From Candidatus Neomarinimicrobiota bacterium (GTDB taxonomy: Bacteria; Fidelibacterota; Marinisomatia; Marinisomatales; S15-B10): a stretch of 64,000 nt of DNA. A program made the position numbers and the translations under genes. Below, piece after piece: positions 46,664 to 55,725 of the stretch. Below the pieces are notes generated by a model. The model saw only the letters and a program-made list of their open reading frames with translations. It did not search any database and had not been told where the DNA came from. The stretch's first letter is position 1; each line of letters opens with the position of its first letter. Location: the NCBI GenBank assembly GCA_012964825.1, contig DTTI01000042.1, positions 1 to 64,000 on the forward strand, in the 5' to 3' direction.

Positions 46664-46705
46664 TGGAAGATCCAATGTGCTTCTTTGGAGTTTAGGAGGA
46701 ATGAC

Positions 46706-47296
46706 ATGTCTTTATTGAAAGATAAACGTTTCTGGCTTTTCGTCACTTTTGGTGTCATTATCCTTGTGGTGAGTCTGAGACGCCAAGACAGCAAAAAGAG
46801 TGAGTTGCCCATTCTTGGAAAGCTCATTGATTTCCAATTGACGGATCAAAATGGAGAGATTTTCAGTAAGGAAGATTTATTAGGGAAAGTTTGGGTGGCT
46901 GACTTCATCTTCACCACCTGTGCTGGGCCGTGCCCCGTTATGTCAGGCCAGTTCGCCGAGCTTCAGTCACGGTTTTCAAATGCACCAGATTTAAATCTTC
47001 TATCGATTTCTGTGAATCCAGATTATGATTCACCGGAGATCCTCCGTGAATACGGCGGCCGGTACGGAGCAAACTACAACAAGTGGCGTTTCCTCACAGG
47101 GGACAGAGAAGCAATACACGAACTTGCTGTTGACGGATTCAAAGTTGGTTCGGTTGAGGATCCCATCTTTCACAGCACCCGATTCATCCTTCTCGATGAC
47201 AAAGCGAGGATCAGAGGTTATTACATCAGTTCAGAGCTTGAGGAGATGCAACAGTTATGGCGCGATGTTGAACTTCTGGCGGTAGTAACACCTTGA
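46706..47296 (+). CDS. SCO1/SenC copper chaperone
   Basis: 196 residues with one N-terminal membrane helix (FWLFVTFGVIILVVSL) and a thioredoxin-fold domain. TCAGPCPVMSGQ (CxxxCP) and the His in FHSTRFILLDD are the copper ligands expected for SCO1. It loads CuA into subunit II. ATG 46706 follows AGGAGG at ideal spacing. The stop overlaps the start of the next gene by TTGA. Confidence 0.93.
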   Translation: MSLLKDKRFWLFVTFGVIILVVSLRRQDSKKSELPILGKLIDFQLTDQNGEIFSKEDLLGKVWVADFIFTTCAGPCPVMSGQFAELQSRFSNAPDLNLLSISVNPDYDSPEILREYGGRYGANYNKWRFLTGDREAIHELAVDGFKVGSVEDPIFHSTRFILLDDKARIRGYYISSELEEMQQLWRDVELLAVVTP

Positions 47297-47826
47297 CAAC
47301 ACTTCCCGTTCTCGGCGAGAAGTTTTGGCTCAGGATTATCTACATCTTTTCAGCCGTTCTCGCTTTTGCAGTCGCTTTCCTCATTCTCGGGCCGCGGCCG
47401 GATGGTATGGAAGCGGCCGTTGATGTTTCCGGGCTTCCTACAATCAATGCTATTTTGAATCTGACAACGACAGTTCTCCTGGTGGTAGCCTACGTTTTTA
47501 TCCGGCAGAAAAAGATTTCTCTTCACAAAAATACGATGTTGACCGCTTTTGGCACTTCAGCTCTTTTCCTAGTGACTTATGTGATCTACCACTGGTTCAA
47601 GAGTGGCCCAGCCCATTATGCCGGAGAGTGGCATACGGTATATTTCTTTATCCTTTTTACGCACATCATTCTTGCGGCGGTTATCTTGCCTCTGGCCATG
47701 GTTACTCTGTATCGCGGCTGGACAATGAATGTCCGGAAGCACCGTAAGATTGCCAAAATAACCCTACCGATCTGGCTCTACGTTAGTGTTACAGGCGTTA
47801 TAATCTATTCGATGCTCTACCTTTAG
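47293..47826 (+). CDS. DUF420 (CtaM-like) membrane protein
   Basis: 177 residues with five to six helices. Landmarks: LPTINAILNLTTTVLLVVAY, LHKNTMLTAFGTSALFLVTY, YHWFKSGPAHYAG and HIILAAVILPLAMVTLYRG, with several His as in DUF420. This family accompanies aa3 oxidases and is implicated in their maturation (for example CtaM in Staphylococcus). TTG start overlapping the SCO stop. It ends the respiratory locus. Confidence 0.88.
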   Translation: MTTLPVLGEKFWLRIIYIFSAVLAFAVAFLILGPRPDGMEAAVDVSGLPTINAILNLTTTVLLVVAYVFIRQKKISLHKNTMLTAFGTSALFLVTYVIYHWFKSGPAHYAGEWHTVYFFILFTHIILAAVILPLAMVTLYRGWTMNVRKHRKIAKITLPIWLYVSVTGVIIYSMLYL

Positions 47827-47936
47827 GTTGAGCTCTGGCTCACACGTTAAGAAATCTATTTCTTTCGCTATTTTGTGACAATTCTACTAGGTGGCTCGAT
47901 TTGATTTCAGTAGGGAGTTGACTAATTTCCCTCTGC

Positions 47937-50210
47937 ATGAAGACTCTTATCTTTACCACCGCACTTCTATTTTTCCCGCAGATTGCTCTTGCTGAAGATG
48001 TTTATCAACTGGTGCGAGTTTATTATACTGGACCTCAACAGTTGAGGACAATTGCTGAAACGGGCATTCCCATGGATCATATCCGACACAAGAGGGGTGT
48101 TTACGTAGAATTGACAGCCAGTGAGGTGGAAGTGGCCAGGCTGGAATCGCAAGGTTTTGAGGTAGAGGTGATGGAGCCAAATCTTCTTGAATTCTATCAG
48201 TCCCGTTTTGACCGAAGATTTCGGGCTTATGACGATTTCAAACTGGGATCCATGGGTGGGAATTACACCTTTGCGGAAATGGAGGCCGAACTCGACACAC
48301 TTCATTTTCTCTATCCCAATCTTGTCTCCGAGAAGATGAGTATCGGAAAATCAGTAGAGGGCAGGGACATCTGGACCGTGAAAGTTTCTGATAACGTTGA
48401 TCTTGATGAAAACAGCAACGAGGAGTTGGAATCGCGCATTCTTTACACGGGACTTACCCATGCCCGTGAACCATTAGGTATGATGAATCTTATCTATTTT
48501 ATTCATCACCTTTGCAAAAACTACGGTATAGAAAAATTACCTACTGATATTCTCAATAACCGCGAGTTATGGTTCGTACCTTGCGTTAATCCTGATGGTT
48601 ACGTCTATAACCAGACTATAGCACCAGAAGGGGGTGGAATGCACAGAAAAAACAGAAAGGATACTAACTGTGGAGAAGGGACAACCCGCGGAGTTGACCT
48701 GAATCGGAACTTCAGCTATAGGTGGGGCACCGACAACGAAGGATCGAGTCCCGATCCGTGCTCTCCATCATATCGGGGCAGTGAAGCCTTCTCTGAACCG
48801 GAATCGTCTGTTCTAAGAGATTTCATGGCATCCATGAGATTCAGGAATGTACTTCATTATCACTCGTACAGTAATCTGTTGATTCATCCGTACGGCGACG
48901 GCTCTTATCCTCCTGAACCGGACCTGTCAATGTTCAGGGCGTTTGGCAGAGAGATGACAATGTTCAATCAATACCATGTGGGTACAGGTATTGAGACAGT
49001 CGGCTATACTGTTAATGGCGACGCTGTGGACTACTCCTACGTGAAAGAACAGATGGTCGCTTTTACACCTGAGGTAGGTGACTGGGAAGATGGTTTTTGG
49101 CCGTCCAGCAATAGAATTGGCCCATTGTGCCAAGAAAATCTCTGGCCAAACAGCTATTTTGCAAAGATGGCAGGAACGGTTATGCAGGCCAACCTTATTG
49201 GAATAGATGGTGTCTATTTTCAGTCTGGTGAGACGACGTCAAGGAAAGTGTCCTTCCGAAATGCAGGTCTCAGAAAAAGTCTGGGCAATGTCACTGCTAC
49301 TGTCAATCCTCTTGACAGCGCTGTGAGAATCGATGCCATATCCATTAATCTAGGTCTTGTTGAAAGGCGTCAATTTTTAGCTGATACGTCGACTGTGCCA
49401 ATAAGTGTGACCGCCGACGTTCCACGCGGCTGTTCAAGTGGACTGGTTTTTCATTTTATTGATGACAACAGAGAAGTGCAGATTGATACTATAGGTTTTG
49501 TCATCGGAGCGCCTGACATCAGTTTTAATGAAGATGGTGAGTCGGATATGAATCAATGGCGTCAGTCGTCGTGGGGTTCCTCGAATGAGGCATACAGTGG
49601 CTCAGCATCCATCACGGACAGCCCCGATGGTAACTACAGTGCCAACAGTGTCAAGAGTCTGGTGATCGATTCACCCATCGATCTGACTAACGTCTCCAAC
49701 AGCCGACTGGTTTTCTGGGCAAAATGGGACATTGAAGATGATTACGATGGTGTCTCCATTGAAGTGCAGGCAAATGGCGGTCCTTGGATTTCCTTACCGG
49801 GTAAATACACCAAGAAATCCTCAGGTTCAGGTAGTGGGCAGCCCAAAGGTAGTTTTGTTTATGACGGAAAGCAGATAGATTGGGTCAAAGAATCCATTGA
49901 TCTTGATGCCATCGAAGGATTCGGTGAAGTTCTCATCCGTTTTGTCTTCAGATCTGACGAATACACGGAAGAGGACGGTTTCTATTTTGATGATCTTCAA
50001 CTTTTGACCTATCCTGCTCTTGATGTGGCTTCAGGTGATCTAACGGGTGATTGCCTCATCGATGTTGCTGATTTGTTGAAATTGGTGGATCTGGTGATGT
50101 GGCCTAGTTCCGCATCAGATAATGAAAGGTCCAGAGCTGATATGAATCACGATTCACTCTTGAATGTTCTCGACATCGTCAAGCTAGTAGACAAAGTTCT
50201 GGGGTCATGA
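47937..50210 (+). CDS. Excreted M14 zinc carboxypeptidase with dockerin
   Basis: 757 residues with signal peptide MKTLIFTTALLFFPQIALA. The M14 domain (about 110-430) has GLTHAREPLGM (HxxE zinc ligands), DLNRNFSYRWG, the third ligand in HYHSYSNLLIHPYG and catalytic Glu in VAFTPEVGD. A beta region with immune-inhibitor-like FYFDDLQLL (about 510-690) follows. The C-terminus is a dockerin-type pair of Ca-binding loops (GDLTGDCLIDVADLLKLVD and DMNHDSLLNVLDIVKLVD). It removes C-terminal amino acids from proteins outside the cell. The dockerin probably mediates anchoring rather than a cellulosome. Confidence 0.92.
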   Translation: MKTLIFTTALLFFPQIALAEDVYQLVRVYYTGPQQLRTIAETGIPMDHIRHKRGVYVELTASEVEVARLESQGFEVEVMEPNLLEFYQSRFDRRFRAYDDFKLGSMGGNYTFAEMEAELDTLHFLYPNLVSEKMSIGKSVEGRDIWTVKVSDNVDLDENSNEELESRILYTGLTHAREPLGMMNLIYFIHHLCKNYGIEKLPTDILNNRELWFVPCVNPDGYVYNQTIAPEGGGMHRKNRKDTNCGEGTTRGVDLNRNFSYRWGTDNEGSSPDPCSPSYRGSEAFSEPESSVLRDFMASMRFRNVLHYHSYSNLLIHPYGDGSYPPEPDLSMFRAFGREMTMFNQYHVGTGIETVGYTVNGDAVDYSYVKEQMVAFTPEVGDWEDGFWPSSNRIGPLCQENLWPNSYFAKMAGTVMQANLIGIDGVYFQSGETTSRKVSFRNAGLRKSLGNVTATVNPLDSAVRIDAISINLGLVERRQFLADTSTVPISVTADVPRGCSSGLVFHFIDDNREVQIDTIGFVIGAPDISFNEDGESDMNQWRQSSWGSSNEAYSGSASITDSPDGNYSANSVKSLVIDSPIDLTNVSNSRLVFWAKWDIEDDYDGVSIEVQANGGPWISLPGKYTKKSSGSGSGQPKGSFVYDGKQIDWVKESIDLDAIEGFGEVLIRFVFRSDEYTEEDGFYFDDLQLLTYPALDVASGDLTGDCLIDVADLLKLVDLVMWPSSASDNERSRADMNHDSLLNVLDIVKLVDKVLGS

Positions 50211-50288
50211 CCGCTCCTGTTTGGGAATCATATTGTCTGGATGTAGATTTGAAAACAATGGATTACTATTATTGAGGAGTAGGTAATA

Positions 50289-50819
50289 ATGAGTGAATTT
50301 CTTGATGAAGAATCTCAGCAAATGGATGAACAAGAGTTTAAAGTAGAAAAAGAATTGGGAGAAGGCATCTCAATCCATGATTCGATTAATACTCTTAGTC
50401 TCCGAAAAATGGTTTTGGCCAAGAGTGGAACTACGATTCAGTCTGTCATTGAACTATTTCAGTCAAAGAGGGTAACCTGCGTTCTGGTTGGTGACGAAAA
50501 ACTCCAGGGTATTTTTACTGAGAGAGATGTCATTATGAAGCTGGCGGGTAAAGGGTTTGACTACAATAAGGAGATTGTTGACGATTATATGACACATTCT
50601 CCGGAAAGTTTGCGCGGACGTGACTCTATAGCCTTTGCCTTAAACAGGATGACAGAGGGTGGTTTCCGACATGTTCCAGTAATAGATGATGAAGGAAAAC
50701 CTGTTGCTATTGTTAGTGTTTTAGATATTGTGCGCCATCTTGCTGAATTTTTCTCAGCGGATGTACTTAACCTTCCCCCAACACCACTGAGAGAGCAGAA
50801 AAGCGCGGAGGGCGGATAA
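50289..50819 (+). CDS. Paired CBS-domain protein
   Basis: 176 residues with two CBS motifs, ends GIFTERDVIMKLAGKG (near residue 80) and VPVIDDEGKPVAIVSVLDIVRHLAEFF (near 140). CBS pairs bind adenine nucleotides and act as energy-sensing modules. No catalytic domain is attached, so it probably regulates a partner. Start ATG after GGAGTAGG. Neighbours do not indicate the partner. Confidence 0.88.
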   Translation: MSEFLDEESQQMDEQEFKVEKELGEGISIHDSINTLSLRKMVLAKSGTTIQSVIELFQSKRVTCVLVGDEKLQGIFTERDVIMKLAGKGFDYNKEIVDDYMTHSPESLRGRDSIAFALNRMTEGGFRHVPVIDDEGKPVAIVSVLDIVRHLAEFFSADVLNLPPTPLREQKSAEGG

Positions 50820-50836
50820 ACTTCCGTTAACTAAAA

Positions 50837-51544
50837 TTGCGCCGTCTCGCGCCTATTCTTTCACTCACTCTTGTTTCACTTTATTTAGGATGCGCTGCTC
50901 ATCCTACCATCGCAGACCATACATTGAAAAAAGGTGAGAAGTATTATGGTTATACGCTGTCGACGGAAAATATTTTCCCTGTAATGTTTTATCGTTTCGG
51001 CCTTTCAGATGTGAGTGATCTTGGTCTTCGCGTTGGTGTGCCCATCTATGGTTCAGGTATTGATTATTCGAGGACGCTGTTTGAAAAAGGTAAGAAACGA
51101 GATGTTCTTAATGTGGGTTGGAGTTTATCACCAAATTCGAGCTATGACTTCACCTATTTTAAATTCCGGGACGGAAAGAAAGAAGGAGACACAATCTACT
51201 GGGCTTTTCGGAGTATGATCATACCAGATGGTTCCTATGCTGAAAGTGGTCAGAGTACGCGTATAGGTTTTCTCATGGGCCTCTATCGGAAGAGTAGATT
51301 TGGAATAGAGGCTGGCTATTTTCACGATTTTGCTAGTATGCCTCTTTCAAAAATTTATGTGTCTTCGTGGGATGAATATATCAATAAGGATAAGAATAAG
51401 GCCAAGTATGGTAGATTTGATGTTCCCCACGTATCTCCTGGCGGTTGGCCGACGCAACATTCGCGTCTGGTAGGGTTCTCTTTGAGGGTCACTTTCCCTC
51501 TGGGTTATAAGGCACAGAAAGAAGCGGAAGAAAAAGAGCAATAG
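50837..51544 (+). CDS. Predicted lipoprotein of unknown function
   Basis: 235 residues from a TTG start. RRLAPILSLTLVSLYLGCAAH is a signal peptide with a lipobox (LYLGC), so the mature protein is probably lipid-anchored. The rest is beta-rich with aromatic clusters (ISYDFTYFKFRDGKK type) and ends in a charged tail. No family was recognised. It lies between a CBS protein and a helical protein of unknown function. Confidence 0.7.
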   Translation: MRRLAPILSLTLVSLYLGCAAHPTIADHTLKKGEKYYGYTLSTENIFPVMFYRFGLSDVSDLGLRVGVPIYGSGIDYSRTLFEKGKKRDVLNVGWSLSPNSSYDFTYFKFRDGKKEGDTIYWAFRSMIIPDGSYAESGQSTRIGFLMGLYRKSRFGIEAGYFHDFASMPLSKIYVSSWDEYINKDKNKAKYGRFDVPHVSPGGWPTQHSRLVGFSLRVTFPLGYKAQKEAEEKEQ

Positions 51545-51589
51545 CAGACTTATCCCCGTCCGTCCCGGTTTTAGATTATAACTGGCTCA

Positions 51590-52687
51590 ATGAACACTAC
51601 ATCTGAAAAACCGGCCCTCAGTCCACTCTTCCAAGACAACGACCTAAACGGGCTGAAAAATGAGATAGATAAAACTGTATCCAGCAAAACCGCTCTTAAA
51701 CACTTTTTTTTGGATCTTTTTCAATTTTCCGCATCCAATCACCGCACTTATACGGCGCCGGATGATAATAGTGCACACCCCCTCAGAACATTCAATTCTC
51801 TCAAGAACTTGGCGGCTCTTAGACTGGAATCTCCTTCCAGACCCATCGTAGAGAAGTCAATAGAGATCTGCCACCAATTTGAGAGAAGTGGTGACAGGCC
51901 GGTGAAGCCTGAGTTGAAAGAAGAAGAGCTGCAACAGCCGCTCTTCACCCAGGATTTTCTATGGGCGTTGACTGAAGGTGAGACTGAAAAAGCGAGGCAT
52001 GAGGCTGCCAAGATAGTGGTTGTTTCGGACAATCCTTCTGCTGTCATGGAAATGGTTATGGAAGTGACAGCCCATCATATGGACGAACTAGGCGCCTTTG
52101 TATATGGTGTCTACCGTTCGGCGGTTTTTTGCGGAGGGAAAAAACTGGAACCTTTTTTGGATTTAGTTCTGACAGAAGTGACGAAGCGGACTCGACCCAT
52201 GGAAGTATCGGATTCACTTCAATACGACAGTTTGCACCCATTTTTGGATGATGTTTTGAGAAATGGCGATGACAGGATTGTCTCTCTTTTCTCCACGGCT
52301 TTACGGCTGTGGGACATGGACAGCGTCCGGCAAAGCGGCTACCGGAAAGGGCTAAAGGTGTGGGCTGACAGGAAGTTCAAGCCTAAATCTTTCACAGAAG
52401 ATAATGGAGTCTCATGGAAAGGTTCACCCGCCGATTCTGTGGTCACAGCTATCGAAGGCAATAATCTATCTCAGTTGGCTCACACTCTTCTCCGGGTCCG
52501 TTCCACAGATGATTGGTCTTGGGCCACAGATCTGGCTGAAAAGTGGATCGAATCATTCGAGACCGAAGAATCAGATTTTCTGATGCTTGATTCACTTCAA
52601 TCTTTTACCAGAGTTGTTCCTGAACAATTTATGCCTTTACTGGCGGTGAGACTTCTCAAAGTGAATGAAACAATCAGTGATAGATGA
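51590..52687 (+). CDS. Helical protein of unknown function
   Basis: 365 residues, mostly helical and soluble, with no signal peptide or membrane segment. Blocks such as GETEKARHEAAKIVVVSDNPSA and MEVTAHHMDELGAFVYGVYR hint at helical repeats. The latter contains a His-His-x3-Glu motif, but no metal-enzyme family was identified. The stop overlaps the next start (ATGA), so it is coupled to the MBL hydrolase. Confidence 0.75.
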   Translation: MNTTSEKPALSPLFQDNDLNGLKNEIDKTVSSKTALKHFFLDLFQFSASNHRTYTAPDDNSAHPLRTFNSLKNLAALRLESPSRPIVEKSIEICHQFERSGDRPVKPELKEEELQQPLFTQDFLWALTEGETEKARHEAAKIVVVSDNPSAVMEMVMEVTAHHMDELGAFVYGVYRSAVFCGGKKLEPFLDLVLTEVTKRTRPMEVSDSLQYDSLHPFLDDVLRNGDDRIVSLFSTALRLWDMDSVRQSGYRKGLKVWADRKFKPKSFTEDNGVSWKGSPADSVVTAIEGNNLSQLAHTLLRVRSTDDWSWATDLAEKWIESFETEESDFLMLDSLQSFTRVVPEQFMPLLAVRLLKVNETISDR

Positions 52688-53538
52688 AACTAGGAAACTA
52701 TAAAGTTACTTCTCTCGTAACTAGCCGTTTCGGCCTAGACGGCGGCTCAATGTTCGGAGTAATTCCTAAAAGCATGTGGGAAAAGGAGATCACCCCGGAT
52801 GAAAAAAATAGGGTTCCGATGGTGACGCGATCTCTTTTTCTACAAGGAGAAGGGAAGACCATTCTGGTGGATACAGGCAATGGCGATAAGTGGGATTCAA
52901 AAATGAAGGACATCCTAGCCACGGATCCTTTCGCAGTGAACCTTCAAGCAGCTTTGAGCGAATTATCTGTAAAACCCGATGACATTACTGACATCATCTG
53001 TACTCATCTCCATTTTGATCACGCCGGCGGGAACACGCGGTTGGATGGCCAGGAGATTGTGCCCGCTTTCCCTAACGCCACCTACTGGCTCCAACGCTCG
53101 AACTGGGAGTGGGCCAACGCACCGACAGAAAAAGACCAGGGTAGCTACCGTTCAGAAAACTGGGAAGTGTTAGCCGCAAATGATATGTTCACTTTTCTGG
53201 ACGGTGAAGAGGAATTTATCGCCGGCATTCAGATTAGAATGTCCCACGGTCACACTCCCGGGCAGATGCATCCTCTCATTTCGGACGGAAATACTACCAT
53301 TTTCTTTGGCGGCGATCTTTTTCCAACACGACTCCATTTTCGAATCCCTTGTATCATGGCATTTGATAACGAACCTCTCAGGACGCTGGAAGAAAAAAAA
53401 TTGTTTCTGAATCAGGCCGCAGATGAAGATTGGGGGATCATTTTAGCACATGATCAGAGTACTGAAAGTATTCGGGTGAATCGTGACGGGGAAAAGCATA
53501 ACATTGAACAAATGACATTAGGCGGTAGAGAAAAGTGA
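52684..53538 (+). CDS. MBL-fold metallohydrolase
   Basis: 284 residues of the metallo-beta-lactamase fold. ICTHLHFDHAGGNTR is the HxHxDH zinc motif, SHGHTPGQMHP the third His, GGDLFPTR the bridging Asp region, and ILAHDQST the last His. The family includes N-acyl homoserine lactonases and many other hydrolases; the insert TYWLQRSNWEWANAPT is lactonase-like, but the substrate cannot be fixed. It is translationally coupled to neighbours on both sides. Confidence 0.9.
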   Translation: MKLGNYKVTSLVTSRFGLDGGSMFGVIPKSMWEKEITPDEKNRVPMVTRSLFLQGEGKTILVDTGNGDKWDSKMKDILATDPFAVNLQAALSELSVKPDDITDIICTHLHFDHAGGNTRLDGQEIVPAFPNATYWLQRSNWEWANAPTEKDQGSYRSENWEVLAANDMFTFLDGEEEFIAGIQIRMSHGHTPGQMHPLISDGNTTIFFGGDLFPTRLHFRIPCIMAFDNEPLRTLEEKKLFLNQAADEDWGIILAHDQSTESIRVNRDGEKHNIEQMTLGGREK

Positions 53539-53873
53539 GCAAAGTAGCTGTATTTGTCCGGGACTTTGAACTGGGGACACGAATTGCCGACACCCTTACG
53601 TTATTAGGTGAGGCATGCGTTTTCCCCGATGCAGAATCTGACGACACACAAGACGCCAGGGTGGTGATTATCGATCTTGATGATGTTGATCTGAAACCGC
53701 TGAATCTGGTTTACAAACTGACAGGTGAATCGCCTGAATTGTCGGTGGTAGGGTGCGCCATCCGAGTATCGAAAAGGTTAATGTATGAAGCGAAAGAGGC
53801 CGGGTGCCGATGGGTGTTTCCAAAATCTTCCCTGGTGAGGAACCTACCTGCAGTGCTGGAAAGCGGAGCCTGA
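53535..53873 (+). CDS. Receiver-like (CheY-fold) small protein
   Basis: 112 residues. The pattern VAVFVRDFELGTRIADTL, RVVIIDLDDVDL (Asp after the third strand) and WVFPKSSLVRNLP (Lys near the last strand) resembles a response-regulator receiver, but the N-terminal acidic pair is missing, as in degenerate receivers. GTG start overlaps the MBL stop (GTGA). It may be a non-phosphorylated adaptor. Family assignment is tentative. Confidence 0.65.
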   Translation: MSKVAVFVRDFELGTRIADTLTLLGEACVFPDAESDDTQDARVVIIDLDDVDLKPLNLVYKLTGESPELSVVGCAIRVSKRLMYEAKEAGCRWVFPKSSLVRNLPAVLESGA

Positions 53874-54520
53874 TGCTGAAAGAATCACAACAGTCAAAGC
53901 GGGAGCGCATGGTTCAAGTCATTGACCGATTGAAAAAAGAGTATCCTTCAGCCAAGTGCAGCCTCGATTACAGGGATGCCCACCAGTTATTGGTGTCGAC
54001 CATCCTTTCGGCACAGTGCACAGACAAGCGAGTAAATATGGTGACACCCGGTCTGTTCAAAAAATATAAGACAGTGGCGGCCTTTGCTTACTGCGACGTC
54101 AATGAACTGTCTGAAGATATCCGCTCTACAGGCTATCACAATCAAAAGGCGAAATCTATTCAAGGTACCAGCCTCATGATCCAGGAGGAGTATGAAGGTG
54201 AGGTGCCCAGTACCATGGAAGATTTGCTTCAGTTGCCCGGCGTGGGGCGCAAAACAGCCAACTGTGTCCTTGGGACAGTGTTTAATGTCCCTTCCATGGT
54301 CATTGATACACATATGGTCAGAATCATGAATCTGCTGGGGTTCACCCAAAAGAAAAATCCTGTCAATATTGAGTTTGAAATTGTTGATATCGCAGAGGAA
54401 AAAAATTGGGTTATTCTGACTCATCTTATCATTGAACACGGCCGCAATGTCTGTATAGCCAGACGGCCTCAGTGCTCCGATTGTTGTTTAAGTGATATTT
54501 GCCCGTCGTCACTGGTATAG
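53873..54520 (+). CDS. nth: Endonuclease III
   Basis: 215 residues, a DNA glycosylase/AP lyase for oxidised pyrimidines. LLQLPGVGRKTANCVLG is the helix-hairpin-helix with catalytic Lys, VIDTHMVRI the catalytic Asp, and CIARRPQCSDCCLSDIC the 4Fe-4S loop (C-x6-C-x2-C-x5-C). ATG 53873 overlaps the preceding stop (TGATG), so a longer start at 53804 is not used. It is the last gene of the MBL/receiver operon. Confidence 0.96.
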   Translation: MLKESQQSKRERMVQVIDRLKKEYPSAKCSLDYRDAHQLLVSTILSAQCTDKRVNMVTPGLFKKYKTVAAFAYCDVNELSEDIRSTGYHNQKAKSIQGTSLMIQEEYEGEVPSTMEDLLQLPGVGRKTANCVLGTVFNVPSMVIDTHMVRIMNLLGFTQKKNPVNIEFEIVDIAEEKNWVILTHLIIEHGRNVCIARRPQCSDCCLSDICPSSLV

Positions 54521-54623
54521 ATTAGCGTTTATTTAACGTGGAATTCTTTCCCCCATACTGGCCGCTGACTGTAAATTCACGGAAGCATATTTCAAGGATT
54601 AAATTATAGAAATCGGGTTATCA

Positions 54624-55034
54624 ATGCCCTACCTGACAAAAAAATTCAAATATTGCGCTGCTCACCAATATGGCCATTCTGATTGGAGTAACGAAAAAAA
54701 CAGAGAAGTTTTCGGGGAAGATGCGCGATTGCATGGTCACAATTACGAACTTGAAGTGACCGTTACAGGTAAGATCAATGAAGATACAGGCTTTCTAGCT
54801 GACCTTGTTGCACTAAAGAAAATTGTTAACAAAAAAGTGATCGATGTTATTGATCACTCAACCATCGAAAAAGATATTCCCTGGTTTCGGAATAAACAAC
54901 CTTCCACAGAACATATGGTCATTTGGATGTGGGAGCAGATAGAGCCGGAACTTGAGGATACGAAACTTCATCGGATACGGGTTCGGGAAACACCTACCAT
55001 ATACACTGATTACTACGGCCCCGCCTCTGAATGA
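54624..55034 (+). CDS. PTPS/QueD-family protein with Cys-to-Asp change
   Basis: 136 residues of the 6-pyruvoyl tetrahydropterin synthase/QueD fold. Zinc His are in CAAHQYG and RLHGHNY (His37, His39). VIDHSTIEKDI and RVRETPT supply the other active-site residues. In E. coli QueD the catalytic Cys lies in KCGRLHGH; here the aligned position is Asp33 (EDARLHGH). It is coupled to a YhhQ-like transporter and lies near folE, whose product is its likely substrate. It may be a non-QueD variant, such as a PTPS-III-like folate enzyme. Confidence 0.85.
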   Translation: MPYLTKKFKYCAAHQYGHSDWSNEKNREVFGEDARLHGHNYELEVTVTGKINEDTGFLADLVALKKIVNKKVIDVIDHSTIEKDIPWFRNKQPSTEHMVIWMWEQIEPELEDTKLHRIRVRETPTIYTDYYGPASE

Positions 55035-55702
55035 GTTTTAAAGAGAGACTTTTTTTATTCCTCAGTGGAGTATTTCTCACTGCGCTGATTTTAGGTAATG
55101 TTATCGGTACAACCAAATTTGTAAACGTTTTTGGGCTCACTGTTCCCGCTGGGGTACTGGCCTATCCATTTACCTTCCTCGCCACTGATCTCATCTGTGA
55201 GCTTTACGGCAAGAAGCGTGCCCAGACACTTGTCTGGACAGGATTTGCCATGAACTTTTTCATGCTGGGCCTCATGACCTTAGGACATTTTTTTCCAGAT
55301 GCCGGGGGCGTCTCCGGTGCTACGTCCACTTTTGAATCGGTTTATCAGTTTATGGTGGGGAATGTGATTGCTTCCATGATCGCTTATCTTGTGGCGCAGA
55401 CAGTGGATGTGCATATGTTTCATTTTTGGAAAAAATTGACCAAAGGGAAGCATCTCTGGCTGAGAAACAATCTTTCCACGACGGCCAGTCAGCTGGTTGA
55501 TACTACCGCAATACTAACAATCTTGTATTATGCAAATAATTTGGGAAACAATGTAAATACCCTTGGCGATCTCCTGCCACTCATCTATTATTCCTACTTG
55601 TTCAAGTTCTTTTTTGCTCTTTTTGATACACCACTGTTTTACCTTGGGGTCTGGGCCTTGAAGCCGAAAGTCCATGAAGATCCGGAAGAGGTATGGAGTT
55701 AA
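55031..55702 (+). CDS. yhhQ: Queuosine precursor transporter (YhhQ/QPTR, DUF165)
   Basis: 223 residues with six helices. Landmarks: YPFTFLATDLICELYGKKRA, VGNVIASMIAYLVAQTVDVHMF and LRNNLSTTASQLVDTTAIL match the vitamin-uptake family for preQ0/preQ1. The start overlaps the preceding stop (ATGA). Its position between a PTPS-like gene and folE supports a role in deazapurine or pterin supply. Function is by family homology. Confidence 0.9.
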   Translation: MSFKERLFLFLSGVFLTALILGNVIGTTKFVNVFGLTVPAGVLAYPFTFLATDLICELYGKKRAQTLVWTGFAMNFFMLGLMTLGHFFPDAGGVSGATSTFESVYQFMVGNVIASMIAYLVAQTVDVHMFHFWKKLTKGKHLWLRNNLSTTASQLVDTTAILTILYYANNLGNNVNTLGDLLPLIYYSYLFKFFFALFDTPLFYLGVWALKPKVHEDPEEVWS

Positions 55703-55725
55703 AAACGTTTTGGTGAGGAAGCCAT

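Noticed and set aside
47829-47842. TGAGC/GCTCA hairpin after the DUF420 gene as a terminator
   Set aside because: The stem is only 5 bp and is not followed by a T-run.
54521-54623. preQ1 riboswitch before the PTPS-like gene
   Set aside because: No preQ1-type stem-loop with the A-rich tail was recognised.
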